Assembly (NCBI GenBank): GCA_037783415.1
Contig: JAZGTN010000055.1
Span: 806,001-870,000, forward strand
Direction: 5' to 3'
Source of the DNA: Leptasterias polaris
Lineage: Eukaryota > Echinodermata > Asteroidea > Forcipulatida > Asteriidae
DNA length: 64,000 nucleotides
The translations under genes and the position numbers were made by a program. Positions 12,301 to 21,904 of this stretch are shown here, piece by piece; position 1 is the first letter of the stretch; every line of letters starts with the position of its first letter. The notes under the pieces were generated by a model that worked only from the letters and a program-made list of their open reading frames with translations, searched no databases and had not been told where the DNA came from.

Positions 12301-15300
12301 GAGAATGTGGGCTGAGTGTCCACAAGGTAGGTACAACTCTTTTGTCTTTCTTAATTGGTCTTAGGGCGTGTTTTTTTATTTGCAAAATGTTTATTTATTT
12401 GTATTTAATTATTTTTAATTTTTTATTTTATGTTTTTTTTTTTGGGGGGGGGGTGGATAGAAACAAAGTTCAAAGTCGATATAAATTACCTTCACTATTA
12501 TAGAGTTAAGTCAAACAAATATTTCCGTGTTGAATTATCTGTCACAACAGTTACTCTTCTTGATGCTGTCAAAATAAAACTTGGAATTCCGAAGTTCAAT
12601 TTTTCCCCAATTGTTGTCAAGCATAACTAATTGTTTCCGATTTTACCAACTATTCAATTGGAAATATGACTTGTCACCATGTGAACAGAGTTACCTTGCA
12701 CATTGCAGGGCGAAGTCTTAAGATGTACACCCTTTATTCATATCAAAAGTTGATAACAATCAGACAGTGCAATCGCCATAAAATAAAAGATTTAATATTT
12801 TCTTGTACAAATTGTGCCTTCAGGAAGTCCAGACTCTAATGCTCTTTTGTAAATATCACAGGTTACATGGTCTATATATGGCATATGTTTTTCTGTTTGG
12901 TCAGCATGCTTTGCTAAGGAAAAGTTGTTTATGCTTAGCAAATTGTGAGAATAATGCTAAGCTTGAGATCAAGGACTGTGAACTTTCAAGCATTTTTTTC
13001 TTCTACATTCCTTGTGATATTTAATGACAGACAAAGGGGAAACCGGTTTCCTGCACATAAATCCTTCTGGGTCTATTTAAAGCCTCTGATGTATGAGAAG
13101 TATGTCTGAGACTCGACATTCATTCGTTCGGTCATGAAAGAAAATGTTTATGGATTCAAACCCTTGACTTTTATAAAGCATCTCAAATTCCGTAACCTCG
13201 CAACAAAACAAGTACAAACAAAGCTCTGTATTAAAATTATTATTGTGACTTCTTGTAGTCAAGGGAAAAAAAGGTGTGGGGTTTTAAAAGTTTTTGTCAT
13301 GGATAAAAGTTTACAAAGAAAATGAATTTTTAAGAAAAGTTGATTGCTGGTTATTAAACGATAGAAGATTTTTCTAAAGTACAGACAGCCAAAATGGGAT
13401 GGTATTTACTCCAAACATTATTGACCATAAAAACTTACTTGGTAAGAAACACTGCAGCTGTTGATAATGTATAACATTTTGAGAAACAATTCCCTTCAAA
13501 GGGATGTGATATTTGAGAGAGGGGTCAAAAACATTTCAATGTGAGAAATGTTTCTGCATGAAATGTTTCTCACATTGTGTATTCCAATTATTCAATTCAA
13601 TTCAATAATGGTTTATTAAAAAACATGTCTGGCAGTTAGAAACCGAGTTGCACATGTGTACAGAAAGTTATTTCTAAACAAAATTAAAACATTACCAAAG
13701 GAAAACAAAAGATGAAAATAGAACAATAATATACATGAGCAGTAAAACAAGGATTATTCTTCCTGTGTGGAATTACCACTCCAGTTTTTCTGCAATATTA
13801 TCTCAAAAACGCTTCCACCTTTTGAAATGAAATTTTCAAAGGTTAGTTTTATTGTATATATCTACATTTTTATTGGATGAAACAATCGAACGGTTCCAAA
13901 AACCAAAGGTATACTTTGCCTTTAGGCAACATCAAGGCACCTAACAAATTTTTAAAAAATAATAAAAAATTAAACATGAAATATTTTAATTGCTTGAATT
14001 ATGAGTAACTCGGACTGACGGGAATATTGGGCGGTTATTTTGATAACCACTTCGGAGATAAGACAGCTGTCCTTTCTCTTCAGTGAAAATATGTATACAG
14101 TCCTTAGATCAAAGGATCAAAATTGTTTTGACATTTTGAAAGCTTAAGTACCGGCATTCCAGCTTTAAATTTCGTGCCAGCACAAATAAAGTAGCCTTGG
14201 ATACAGAAATAGTGGAATCATTAACTTTGTTAATGAGCTTGTTTGCTCCATTCATCACTCATCCTTCATTTGACTTGTGTGTTTTCTCAATGAATGTTCT
14301 TACTATTTAATGAAACATTTCCTCTGCAATTCCTGTCAGATGCATGGGCTTTACTCTACTTCCTTCCAAACGAGAGCCGCGCCCTTAACCACTTAAAGTG
14401 TTCGTCTACCAAGGGTGCATTCCACACTGTCCCCCAGAGACAAAATGTTACAAATATTTGTCACTTATTTCTGGATATTCGTCCAATGTTAGGAACCTGT
14501 CCCGAGCGTAAGGCAAGTTGCGTGTGAAAGGGAGGGAAACTAGAAAGTTTTTGTTTAGTTTTCTAAATCATCATTTTGAGTTTAAATGCCCCTAGCTTGA
14601 GTTTCTCTCCCAATACTACTTGTGTCTGTTTGCTCGATCAAGTTTGCCCAGAATTGCTTTTCTAGCTGAGGCTGTGCCCACCATAGCCAATTCAATTGGT
14701 TCATAGCAAACCAATTGGTTGTTGATTTACCGTCATTCATAATGACGGTGAGTCTGTGGCTTATTCCAAAACCCCAGCTTTGGCTCCAGCTCCGGCTTGG
14801 GCTTGGGCTTGGGCTTCGGCTCTGGCTTCGTCTTAGGCTCCAGCAAGCGGATTTCACGTAACTTTACACAACTGCGTAAGTCCATTTGCGCAACATTTAT
14901 TGCGTAAGTTGTGCACCACTAATACAAGAAATCTTGCATATGTGGACTTACGCAGTTGTGTAAAGTTTCGTGAAATTGGCTGCCGCTCCGGCTTGGTAGG
15001 CTCTGTCATCATTTTTGGAGCAGTGTACATTGCATGTTGTTTCCAACATCAATCAGAGCCTGGAGCCAGCGGAGCCTAAGCCAAGGTTTGGGGAAAACAA
15101 AACTAAATTTAGTTAAGATTCTGAAGGTACCCTTGAGACTTTTTCCTTTAATAAATTGTGTAGCTAAAAGATTGATAGCTTGGACAGTTTAATAATGATG
15201 AGGTGCCTGCAATTTCTACACAGGTACAACCCTAGCTGGCGTCAATCGTCTTAGTACAAGTTTTGATGGTGATTATCTTAAATGTTTGCTAGAAATCTTA

Positions 15301-18300
15301 TTTGTTTATGCTGATTAGTTACAACATAGCGTCTTTGCATGGTGGAAGGTGTTCATTAAAATAGGTTGGCCAGTAACATGGTGTGAAAACAGCTATTCAT
15401 GTGAAGGGAACAGTACAACCTAAGATAACACACATAAGTCTTCAAGACTTCAACCCAGTTTGAGTTTCAAACGTAAAGTCTTTTGCTTTTCAACTTCTTT
15501 ATTAAGTCTTTTAAAAAGCAGACATTTTGAAAAGAAAGCCATCAGTGGTTGATTCTTGTGTTGTATTGTTCCTTTAACTTGAACATTTTCCAAGTCTTTT
15601 CAGAAATTTTGAGGGAAAGGTTAACAAATAACACCCCTTTTTCAAAATATCATTTTGCAGCTCAACTTTTTTCTGGGGTGACATGAAGTGTTCATGCCAA
15701 AGTTAAGCATATTACATAAAATGCAATTTTGCCAAGCAAAAAAAACAGCTCGAAGCAGGTTTTTCAGCTTAACATATCAAATAAATCTAACATGTTTCCT
15801 GTAATTATGTTTGATAAGAAATTTTTCATGGATTTGGTTGATTTATTCTAATATCCTTTGCTTAATTATTTTGAAATGAAATCCTGACTTTTGTTTCTGA
15901 GTTGAATCTCTATAACCAAGCAAATACACTTGAAGCTCTAAATTGTGGCAGATGCAATCCTAACAAGTCAAAACGTAACTGCTAATTCCTCAATGGTAGA
16001 AATTCTTTTTGGAAGATTAAGTTTATCCCCAAAAATATACGCTGGTGCTTTTGCTGCACTTTTTTTCCTTCTAGAGTAAAATACTGACCACATTCAAGTT
16101 ATTGACTCAGCCATATTCTATATTTACGTCCTTTCCATGTTTAGTGCAGTGTAGTAGATTTCATCATTGATAACAAACACCATAAGAAACTGTAGTAAGT
16201 TTTAGAGATCTTTTGTCCAAATTCCAGTACTCTTGTTTCCATAGTGTTGAGACTGAGATGGAATGTTAGTTTCTTATCATGTTTGTCCTGTTCAAGAGGG
16301 AGGATTCATAGAATACTGAGAATGCTGAGCTCAATAGAACGCCGCACTACTGACGTCACTTTTGCTCAAAATACCCGTCTGTCAGACAAACATTGCACCA
16401 CTTAGGCGATCACCGCATCATCGGCGCGCCAAACTGCATGAGTAGTATAGCAGAGCTGCCAAATCCCACTGATTCTGCAGAAAGTTCCCTGAAAATAAAC
16501 CAACCTTTCCATGTTCTGGTGAAAAAAATAGAAAATCTCCCTGAATATGGACACTTCTTCCCTATTATGCTGAATGTAATTCAAAATATCTCTCTGATTG
16601 TGGCACAAAATCTCCCTAAATGCAAGATGCAAACTTGGCAGCTCTGGTTTAGTCAGTTCACATGAGTAAACATTATTTAAGCGTATGTTAGTGAAATTTG
16701 ACACATTTGTCTGGGTCGGGGTACTTAGCTTCTATTTTCAGCATTAGTGCGGAGTGCTATTGCCTGCTGTGTCTGCTGTGCACGCCCTCTATGTCATGCA
16801 CTTTGGACAGAGAGTATGGCAGCGTGCATGAAGTGTCTCAAATGAGATACGCACAGATAACTACACTGACAGCATTCCTCAACTTCTATTTGTAGAAGCT
16901 GAATGCAGAGCAGAATCTGGCATTGGTAGTTTGCGACGAATGATTTGTCTTGGCTCAATCCAGCTCAAGTTTTGCATAAAGTTCATCTTGAATATCTGTT
17001 GAGAAGCCAATTTGAGATATGGTGAACACAATACTATGACACTCTTAGGTTTGGGTAAATATGTCCGAACAGTGCACTTCTATAGTGTCCACCATATCTC
17101 AAAAATGCTAATAGATAGTTCATATATAAAACTTTCAATCTAGTCTTTGCAGTGTTGTAATGGAGAGGTAATGCTAGCTTGCTTCGTCCACCTATATTTT
17201 AGCAAATAAGCAAGAACACTGGGCAATAAGCAAAACCCATGGCTTCTTTATTCAGGCACAGCCATTTTCTATGTTCAGCTAACTTTTCCAGTGTGTACTT
17301 CTCAAACTTAAACTCTTAACTTTTCAGCAGACTGGGAAGTGCCAGGTTATTAAGTGAACTGCATGGCAAGTGCAAGGAAAGAGATTGTCTTGTCTTTTCC
17401 ATCTTTATACTGCTCTATATCACAAGAGGGCCCACTTTCAATTTGCTGCTAATAGTTTGCTAAATAAAAAATAAATAAAAAGTGTCCATTGTATGTATTT
17501 CCTTATGACATTGTGTCACAAATGCTGTTTTAGGCTTTTTCTCATGCAGCAACTTTGCTCCTAATTTGGCATAATATGGGTAACAAGTTGATTTTGAGGT
17601 TGATTCCTGAAACCGAATTATAATAGGTAAAACAAGTTTAGATTTGTTTAGTACTTTTGCCATTGATTAATGTTGATGACATACAGGGAACCTATAATCT
17701 ACAGGAAGTTTGTGGTGTCATTCCGTGACTGTGGCCAGACACTACGGAAACACCATATGAAAAATAAAAGATGTACCCCTCCCTTCTTACAACTGTCTAA
17801 AGGAACACTTAAAAATCAAGGTTGTTATGTCGTGGGGAAAAGTATGAAATTGGTTTTGTTTTCAAGAACTGCCTTAATACACTTACAGACAATTTTTTTG
17901 TAATCATAACTCTAGAATGTGTGACCACCATCTCGTCATATTCTTAATATGCAATTGGAATCAGGATTAATGAGTTTCATTGTTTAAACAGGGACCTGAC
18001 TGTTTTCTTTTGAGTCTCATTTTATGGCTTCTGACTAGCAACCCTGAACAAAGTTATTGGCAAAATAGGGAGACCCGCCAGTAGATAAGCTCAGTTGGTA
18101 GAGCGTCGGCACATTAGTTCGGAGGTCGCAGGTTCAAATCCCGCTCAAGTCAATTTGTCTTTGTTCACCCCCAAATTAGAGCCACAGTTACAGTTACTCT
18201 GATTTTAGTGAGAGAGGAAAAACAATATTGCACTGTCTCATGACAATAAAACGTCTACTGGATTTCCACTTAAATTGGTTGTACACCTGGTTGGCTTGGC

Positions 18301-21038
18301 TTGGGTTTAATTAGTTCTCCATAATCCTGTTGGTTTCTTGTTTTCATCATTATGTTTTGGAGGTCTTGATTGAAGATGTGGTGAAACTGTCTCCGCTACA
18401 ATCCCACCTCATACAGGATATCCTGTCTGAAGTGAAAAACCACTGTACTCTATTTTAGAACATGTTATTGTTTACGTGTATCTTGTTTTTGTCAACTGTT
18501 GATTCTGTATCCGATGGATGGAAAGGATTGGTTTGAAGTGATATCCAAATTAATTGCATGGGTTTTTTGGTAACCGTTATGTGCTGAAATGTTTGTTTTT
18601 TTTCCCCTTCTTCTTTCTGGCTTTTGTGGTCTTGAAATTGCTATGAGTTCTTTCACCAGAAGCGTAGTGGAATATCCAAAATCATTGCATGGGTTTTTTG
18701 AGCAACAATGTTAGGTTAAAGTGTTTTTTCCCTCTTCTTCTCTCTGTCTTGTGTGGTCTTTAAATTGCTTTTGGTCCTTTCGACTGAAACGTTAGGGAAC
18801 TTGGGGCAGTATGACTAATGGTGCAAGTTTGCTGTGTGGTTTTAGTGTTTGCTCTCCCTCGTAACAACAAAGACCTGTTGATGTGTGTTGTCATGTAATT
18901 TAGCCTTCGAGAAAGACTCTGCCAGGGTCGAAACGTCCGGCCATTAACTATTTTTTTGCATTTATACCACACATCCTTTTGGTTGGTAAACAGTTTGCAA
19001 CAGCTAATTCTATTTTCTCAACAAAGACCTTAATAATCTATTAAGCAGAAACTGTTATTTTGCATATTGATTTGCCAAGCACAGTGAACCAGTCATAGTT
19101 CAGCAATGAACATTACTTGGTAACTCGATGTCATATCGAGATTTGTCCATATCTAATAATAATAAAATAATATAAAATTTATAAAGCGCCCTAAACATAT
19201 AGGCATTCTCTAGGGCGCTGAACACAGTTAATACAAAGAAAATGCACTGATTAAAAGCTAAACAGGTTCAAGTTAAACTCAATTAAGATATCTGAATTAT
19301 ATCTAGCAAACTTTGAACAGTTTTGTGAAATTTGACCTTTTGAACTTTCAGATTTTAAAGTTGACTTTTTTAAGTGTTAGACCCACTGATAAAGCTTTGT
19401 TTGGTAGAAGTACAACCTACTGAGGTTTCTGGGTTTGCCCTTACCTGTTTCAGTGACTAGCCAGCAGGACCAGTCTGCTTGTCATTTCACTAGAGTGCCC
19501 CAACTATTTCACAAGTCCAATTCATTTTGTTTAGGAATGTGGTTCAACACTGACCTAGCCTACCTGATTGAGTGGGTTTTCAGTCCCTACCTGATTGAGT
19601 GGGTTTTCAGTCCCTACCTGATTGCGTGGGTTTTCAGTCCCTACCTGATTGCGTGGGTTTTCAGTCCCTGCCTGATTGCGTGGGTTTTCAGTCCCTACCT
19701 GATTGCTTGGGTTTTCAGCCCCTACCTGATTGCTTGGGTTTTCAGCCCCTACCTGATTGCTTGGGTTTTCAGCCCCTACCTGATTGCGTGGGTTTTCAGC
19801 CCCTGCCTGATTGAGTGGGTTTTCAGCCCCTGCCTCATTGAGTGGGTTTTCAGCCCCTACCTGATTGCTTGGGTTTTCAGTCCCTACCTGATTGCTTGGG
19901 TTTTCCCCCATTGGGGTTTTCCTTCCACACCTAAAACTGAGCATTTCTTCTTGTTTTCTATTCATCCTGTTATTGGCGCTAACTGTTGCTGTTGGATGTG
20001 TTATAAATGAATAAATAAAATTTTCTTCTGACCATTCTTACACAGATCTAGTTGTATCAAGTTTGACGGTAGGAAGTGTCTCCCGATCGAGGCGCTCTGT
20101 AGACAGCTTTGCAGCGCCATCACAGTGGGGCAACAGCACAAAAACTGGACACTCGCAGCACAAGAAACCCCTGCACAAGGCCCATGCTAGGCCCCCTCTA
20201 ATAGAAAAGCCACCAGTAGAAACAACAGCCACTGTCTTGGAGGAATTGGACCTCGATAGAAGGACAACATATTTGGAGTCTATGGTAGAGGAGTTGGGCG
20301 AGACTATCACCAGAATGCAATCGACAATCAGCAATCTCTCTAAGCAGGTGGGTTTCATGATGACTGTTGCCTGCCTGGAATTACAGGGAGGCCGTCGGGA
20401 TGTTTTGGCTCATTCCTGACTTTTCAGAGTGAAATTTGAAACATGACATCATTGGATTTCAACAACTAAGGAGGAACATTTCGTCAAAATGTCAAACTCA
20501 AGGCCGTTTTGATTGAACATCATTTAAAGTCAGGAATGAACCAAAACATCCCCGTACAAGAATGTACATACCCATTTTTCTCAGAATGATGTAATCGGAT
20601 GTTTTGGATGTTGACAATTTTTGCCCCAGCAGGTTATCAAATACAACAGCAATTTACTCCCATTTTAACGTGAGGTTGGAGACTTGTAATTTTCCCCCCA
20701 ATCATATGAGTGTTGTATCTATTGGAAAATGAGTACATCACAAAATTGATTTTTTTTTTTATAGTTCATTCTCCAAATTACTGGACTCAGAAAAAAACAT
20801 TTTGAGATGGTGGACACCTAATAGTGTCATAGTAATATGACACTATTAGGTTTGGGTAAATTTGTCTGTATGAATCCAAACCAAACAATTCACTGCTATA
20901 GTGTCAACCATATCTCAAACAGGCTACTAGCTTTATATACAGGACAAGAGAAAGTTAACTGTTTTAATTTTTAACATTTCTCTTCAGGTGAAATCTCTGC
21001 GAAGAGAACGGAAAAAGAAAGCACTTCCTCACGATTGA
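193..21038 (+). CDS. PXDN: Peroxidasin, 3' part of gene (10 exons, N-terminus outside window)
   Basis: Peroxidasin is a secreted heme peroxidase of the extracellular matrix. It makes hypobromous acid that forms sulfilimine cross-links in collagen IV of basement membranes. Ten exons join with matching phases and no stop: 193-374, 1899-2168, 5360-5476, 6193-6351, 6768-7034, 9271-9543, 10272-11910, 12118-12326, 20046-20347, 20988-21038, about 1,155 residues. Domain order is half Ig1, Ig2, Ig3 (two exons), Ig4, linker, animal heme peroxidase, basic tail with RSRR, coiled coil, stop. Order and sequence follow human PXDN closely. The signal peptide, LRRs and first half of Ig1 must lie left of position 1. 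The C-terminal VWC domain of vertebrate and fly peroxidasins is not found. All junctions are GT-AG. The intact frame argues for a working gene. Identity is seen in the sequence; function comes from the family. Confidence 0.96.
411..585 (+). mobile_element. MITE, 175 bp, AGACCTTATGCA ends
   Basis: Inverted ends ATAGACCTTATGCA...TGCATAAGGTCTAT enclose TGACGTCA-containing arms. An inverted copy of the same 175 bp length lies at 62906-63080. Confidence 0.85.
800..1131. repeat. Dispersed repeat, copy 1
   Basis: It shares CTCCTTGAGCA, AGAAGTAAAGC, GGGAGAACGAAATAGTC and CACATTGTGTCCAAAC with 42565-42980 and, inverted, with 48826-49100. Confidence 0.6.
1203..1260. mobile_element. Short LINE/SINE tail fragment
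   Basis: ATAATAATACTGGG, TTATATGGCGCTTTATCATG and GGGCGTATCAAAGC resemble the GCGCTATATAA tail in reverse. Confidence 0.5.
1336..1491. mobile_element. MITE, GATTTCACAAAG family, copy 1
   Basis: Ends CTAAGATTCATCTTAAGATG and CAATCTTAGCTCTTTGTGAA are imperfect inverted repeats. Related copies lie at 21905-22205 (interrupted) and 60896-61043. Confidence 0.7.
1899..2168 (+). CDS. PXDN: Peroxidasin exon: Ig domain 2
   Basis: A single 270-base exon carries one complete I-set Ig domain. It shows RPTFAVEP at the start, the first cysteine in VTLDCSANG, the core tryptophan in IEWTRHG and the second cysteine in GEYTCTATN. Acceptor TTTCCATAG and donor GTAATT are both visible. It enters and leaves in phase 1, as peroxidasin Ig exons commonly do. 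Confidence 0.95.
2883..3643. mobile_element. piggyBac-like non-autonomous element, 761 bp, TTAA target site
   Basis: Perfect 13 bp inverted ends CCAGTTCGACGCG/CGCGTCGAACTGG are directly flanked by TTAA at 2879-2882 and 3644-3647, the signature of the piggyBac superfamily. The minus strand at about 3230-3310 can encode a Ser/Asp/Glu-rich stretch like the acidic N-terminus of such transposases. No full transposase frame is present. Confidence 0.8.
3848..3935 (-). pseudogene. tRNA-Leu-like SINE head
   Basis: GTGTCGTGGCCGAGTGG starts it and GTGACAC ends it, and these can form the acceptor stem. B box GGTTCGAGTCC, an ACTCAAG loop giving CAA, and a long variable arm fit tRNA-Leu(CAA). The anticodon stem pairs poorly, so it is a SINE head, not a gene. 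Confidence 0.7.
4375..4551. mobile_element. MITE, ATGTCAGGCCTGG ends, copy 1
   Basis: Inverted ends ATGTCAGGCCTGGAAT and CCCAGACCTGACAT. The core GGCAAGGCC...CCATTGGAAAATCTTAAAG is shared with 5555-5724. Confidence 0.7.
4969..4994. repeat. (GT)n microsatellite
   Basis: Thirteen uninterrupted GT units. Confidence 0.95.
5360..5476 (+). CDS. PXDN: Peroxidasin exon: Ig domain 3, first half
   Basis: The acceptor is TTTGTTTCAG and the donor is GTGAGT at 5477. It encodes PPSFDVTPN, the first cysteine in [11 protein letters not shown] and the core tryptophan in VIAWRKEG. Its last base joins GT of the next exon to make Gly, so Ig3 is split by one intron. Confidence 0.94.
5555..5724. mobile_element. 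MITE, TCAGGCCTGGAAT ends, copy 2
   Basis: GTCAGGCCTGGAATTTCATC at the left and AATTCCAGGCCTGTA at the right. The core matches 4375-4551. Located in the Ig3 intron. Confidence 0.75.
6193..6351 (+). CDS. PXDN: Peroxidasin exon: Ig domain 3, second half
   Basis: The acceptor is TTTTTGAAG and the donor is GTGAGA at 6352. It encodes [13 protein letters not shown] and the second cysteine in [12 protein letters not shown], ending in EVRPR. It completes Ig3, matching the human segment around HLVLSSGTLRIS. Confidence 0.94.
6384..6525. mobile_element. Degenerate MITE related to the AGACCTTATGCA family
   Basis: It shows TTTGCATTGGCCGTCA..., GAGGTCAAACTAAGGGAACAT, GAGGGTGCTGTC and ...ATATAAGGGGTCTAATAA, a diverged relative of the 175 bp elements. 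Confidence 0.45.
6768..7034 (+). CDS. PXDN: Peroxidasin exon: Ig domain 4
   Basis: A single exon carries a complete Ig domain: [11 protein letters not shown] at the start, the cysteine in [11 protein letters not shown], the tryptophan in VITWSKDG and the cysteine in [12 protein letters not shown]. The acceptor is CATGTAG and the donor is GTAAGT at 7035. It enters and leaves in phase 1. Confidence 0.95.
7155..7362 (+). mobile_element. LINE 3' end with reverse transcriptase C-terminal remnant
   Basis: From 7185 the frame reads [20 protein letters not shown] and ETRLMRTS, the usual end of CR1/L2-like LINE ORF2. A stop and an (ATT)n tail follow at 7348-7357. It is 5'-truncated and inactive. Confidence 0.75.
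7380..7577. mobile_element. MITE, CAGAGCTGCCAA family, copy 1
   Basis: CAGAGCTATCAACTCTCCCT to CTGGCAGTTCTG, with AAAGTTCCCCGAAAATAAAC inside. Confidence 0.75.
9271..9543 (+). CDS. PXDN: Peroxidasin exon: linker and start of peroxidase region
   Basis: The exon encodes the helical segment before the peroxidase core, with the peroxidasin-typical patterns [30 protein letters not shown] and [16 protein letters not shown]. It leaves in phase 1 at a GTAAGA donor. NETR and NLTG are potential N-glycosylation sites. No cysteine is visible here, so the human inter-chain cysteine of this part of the protein has no obvious counterpart in this exon. Confidence 0.94.
9860..10045 (-). mobile_element. tRNA-Leu-derived SINE, second copy
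   Basis: The tRNA-like head is at 9964-10043. GTGTCGTGGCCGAGTG and GGTTCGAGTCC are conserved, and the anticodon arm CTGGA-CTCAAGC-TCTAG pairs well, giving anticodon CAA. The adjacent body GTCTTGCTCAGG-like sequence matches the 3.8 kb copy. Confidence 0.75.
10272..11910 (+). CDS. PXDN: Peroxidasin exon: heme peroxidase domain, catalytic core
   Basis: This 1,639-base exon encodes about 546 residues of the animal heme peroxidase fold. In QWGQFLDHD the heme-linking Asp is at 10643-10645 and the distal His at 10646-10648. In [12 protein letters not shown] the catalytic Arg is at 11144-11146 and the second heme-linking Glu at 11147-11149. The proximal His of AFRFGHS is at 11387-11389. [32 protein letters not shown] and [12 protein letters not shown] are family hallmarks. 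Every catalytic residue I can check is present, so activity is likely conserved. Several N-x-S/T sites are visible. The region corresponds to several exons in human PXDN, so introns appear to have been lost here. The donor is GTAAGT at 11911. Confidence 0.98.
12118..12326 (+). CDS. PXDN: Peroxidasin exon: end of peroxidase domain
   Basis: It begins with the residue completing the Arg of [10 protein letters not shown] and contains [26 protein letters not shown] and RVDLRVW-like [12 protein letters not shown]. The donor is CAAG|GTAGGT. It closes the peroxidase domain. The Cys of MWAEC is in the neighbourhood of the human C-terminal inter-chain cysteine; whether it has that role is inference. 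Confidence 0.94.
14761..15095. mobile_element. MITE with CCCCAGCTTTGGCTCC-type ends, interrupted
   Basis: CCCCAGCTTTGGCTCCAG at the left is mirrored by GGAGCCTAAGCCAAGGTTTG and GGG at the right. GGCTTGGGCTTGGGCTTCGG simple repetition lies inside. A second MITE (14844-14984) sits within it. Confidence 0.55.
14844..14984. mobile_element. MITE, ATTTCACG-AACTTTACACAACTGCG ends, copy 1
   Basis: Long imperfect inverted repeats around TTTACACAACTGCGTAAGTC nearly fill the element. A copy lies at 48015-48164. Confidence 0.8.
16451..16646. mobile_element. MITE, CAGAGCTGCCAA family, copy 2
   Basis: Perfect 12 bp inverted ends CAGAGCTGCCAA and TTGGCAGCTCTG. The interior matches 7380-7577 and 46661-46863. 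Confidence 0.85.
17011..17104. mobile_element. Small MITE, TTTGAGATATGGTGGACAC ends
   Basis: TTTGAGATATGGTGAACAC and GTGTCCACCATATCTCAAA are inverted ends around TTAGGTTTGGGTAAAT. Confidence 0.8.
18080..18151 (+). pseudogene. Degenerate tRNA-like sequence
   Basis: D-arm GCTCAGTTGGTAGAGC (18089-18104) and B box GGTTCAAATCC (18131-18141) are clear. The acceptor ends do not pair and position 33 is not T, so it is a tRNA pseudogene or SINE head. Confidence 0.6.
19150..19225. mobile_element. Short LINE/SINE tail fragment
   Basis: AATAATAATAAAATAATAT, ATAAAGCGCCCTAAAC and CTAGGGCGCTGAAC: a tail-type repeat in the large peroxidasin intron. Confidence 0.5.
19561..19911. repeat. 27 bp minisatellite, 13 units
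   Basis: The unit is TACCTGATTG(A/C)(G/T)TGGGTTTTCAG(T/C)CCC. Twelve full units and a diverged thirteenth lie just before the penultimate peroxidasin exon. The length is a multiple of three, so all frames repeat. Confidence 0.95.
20046..20347 (+). CDS. PXDN: Peroxidasin exon: C-terminal tail with RSRR site and coiled coil
   Basis: It joins the previous exon in phase (G + AT gives Asp) after an intron of about 7.7 kb. The tail has a basic RSRR motif at 20084-20095, matching the furin pattern R-x-K/R-R. A low-complexity Pro/Lys/His stretch follows, then a predicted helix [20 protein letters not shown] leading into [14 protein letters not shown], in the position of the human [20 protein letters not shown] coil. 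Conservation is weaker than in the core. The acceptor TTCTTACACAG and the phase support it. Confidence 0.85.
20801..20919. mobile_element. Small MITE, second copy, in last peroxidasin intron
   Basis: TTTGAGATGGTGGACACC and GTGTCAACCATATCTCAAA, with an internal TAATAGTGTCAT/ATGACACTATTA hairpin. Confidence 0.8.
20988..21038 (+). CDS. PXDN: Peroxidasin last exon: basic C-terminus and stop
   Basis: After a pyrimidine-rich acceptor (CATTTCTCTTCAG) the phase-0 frame reads [16 protein letters not shown] and then TGA at 21036-21038. It extends the coiled coil by about one turn and ends in a strongly basic tail. In human PXDN a cysteine-rich VWC domain follows the coil; here the frame stops. An alternative splice to a distant VWC exon cannot be excluded, but I see none before 24 kb. 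Confidence 0.8.
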   Translation: MKSLRRERKKKALPHD

Positions 21039-21904
21039 TGACAGAGAGTCAAATGCAGGTCATTTCATCAAAGTAACCTTCTTTTTACTGTAAACTTTTA
21101 GGATTCTTTTTCCTTAAAGAAACTTTTAAGAAAACAATGTCTTTATGTCATCTGCGGGTTTTATTGTGGTGTATTTTTGTAAAAAAAAAAACTTTAAAAA
21201 TAACAGGAATTTATATTGTATTTTCTTTATGAAATTTAAGAAAACGAGGGTTCTAAAACCGTACATCAATGAGCAGAAAGATTGACTTAACTGTAAATTG
21301 TACTTATTGCATTATGGTCTGAAATGTACTTGATTTACCATCTAATTATACTTTGTGTGTGTCATCCTCTTGCTTAGTGGGGAAACCCTGCTAAGCTAGT
21401 ATGGATTTTTCTGCTTACCATCGGTGTATAGTCAGGAGCCCTGGTAATCGACTGCTGGGTGGTGCTATGATACATAGATTTTGTATTCTCTTTGAGGGTA
21501 AGGGAGGCAGGAATTAGACCTATTTACTTGGGTCATTTGGGGTCATGCCATTTCAATCTTTTTCTATGTCAACTTAGAGTAGGAATGCTGGGGGTTAATA
21601 AAGCTGATTGCAAATTCTAACTTCTAAATTATTTAAGTAAGTTTATCTTATTACACTGTCGGTGATTAGATATTCATTTTTATCCTGTAATTAGTGACTA
21701 AGGGAGGGGTTCTTGCTCGTGTGTTTTCTTGACATGATTTGGTGAAGAATTAATAGATCTGGTGAAGAATTAACGGAAGGTTTTTAGATGAAATGGTTAG
21801 GTCAATGCGACTAAGTTTCACCAGTTGTAAGTGCTGCAAACCATCAGTATTTTCATCAGTTCATTATCTAAAATACTTGAACATGATTGAACCTGACACA
21901 TCAG

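Larger units (their letters stand above)
12327..20045. other. Large peroxidasin intron (7.7 kb)
   Basis: Recognised contents are nested MITEs (about 14761-15095), a CAGAGCTGCCAA MITE (16451-16646), a small MITE (17011-17104), a degenerate tRNA-like sequence (about 18080-18151), a LINE/SINE-like tail (19150-19225) and a 27 bp minisatellite (19561-19911). From 12.4 to 14.7 kb and 15.1 to 16.4 kb I see only AT-rich sequence. Confidence 0.65.

Noticed and set aside
14294..14527. Extra peroxidasin exon (77-codon open frame in the large intron)
   Set aside because: No resemblance to the peroxidasin C-terminal region and no convincing donor.
14582..14857. Arg/Ser-rich open frame resembling an SR protein
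   Set aside because: Arises from GGCTTGGGCTTGG simple repetition within a MITE.
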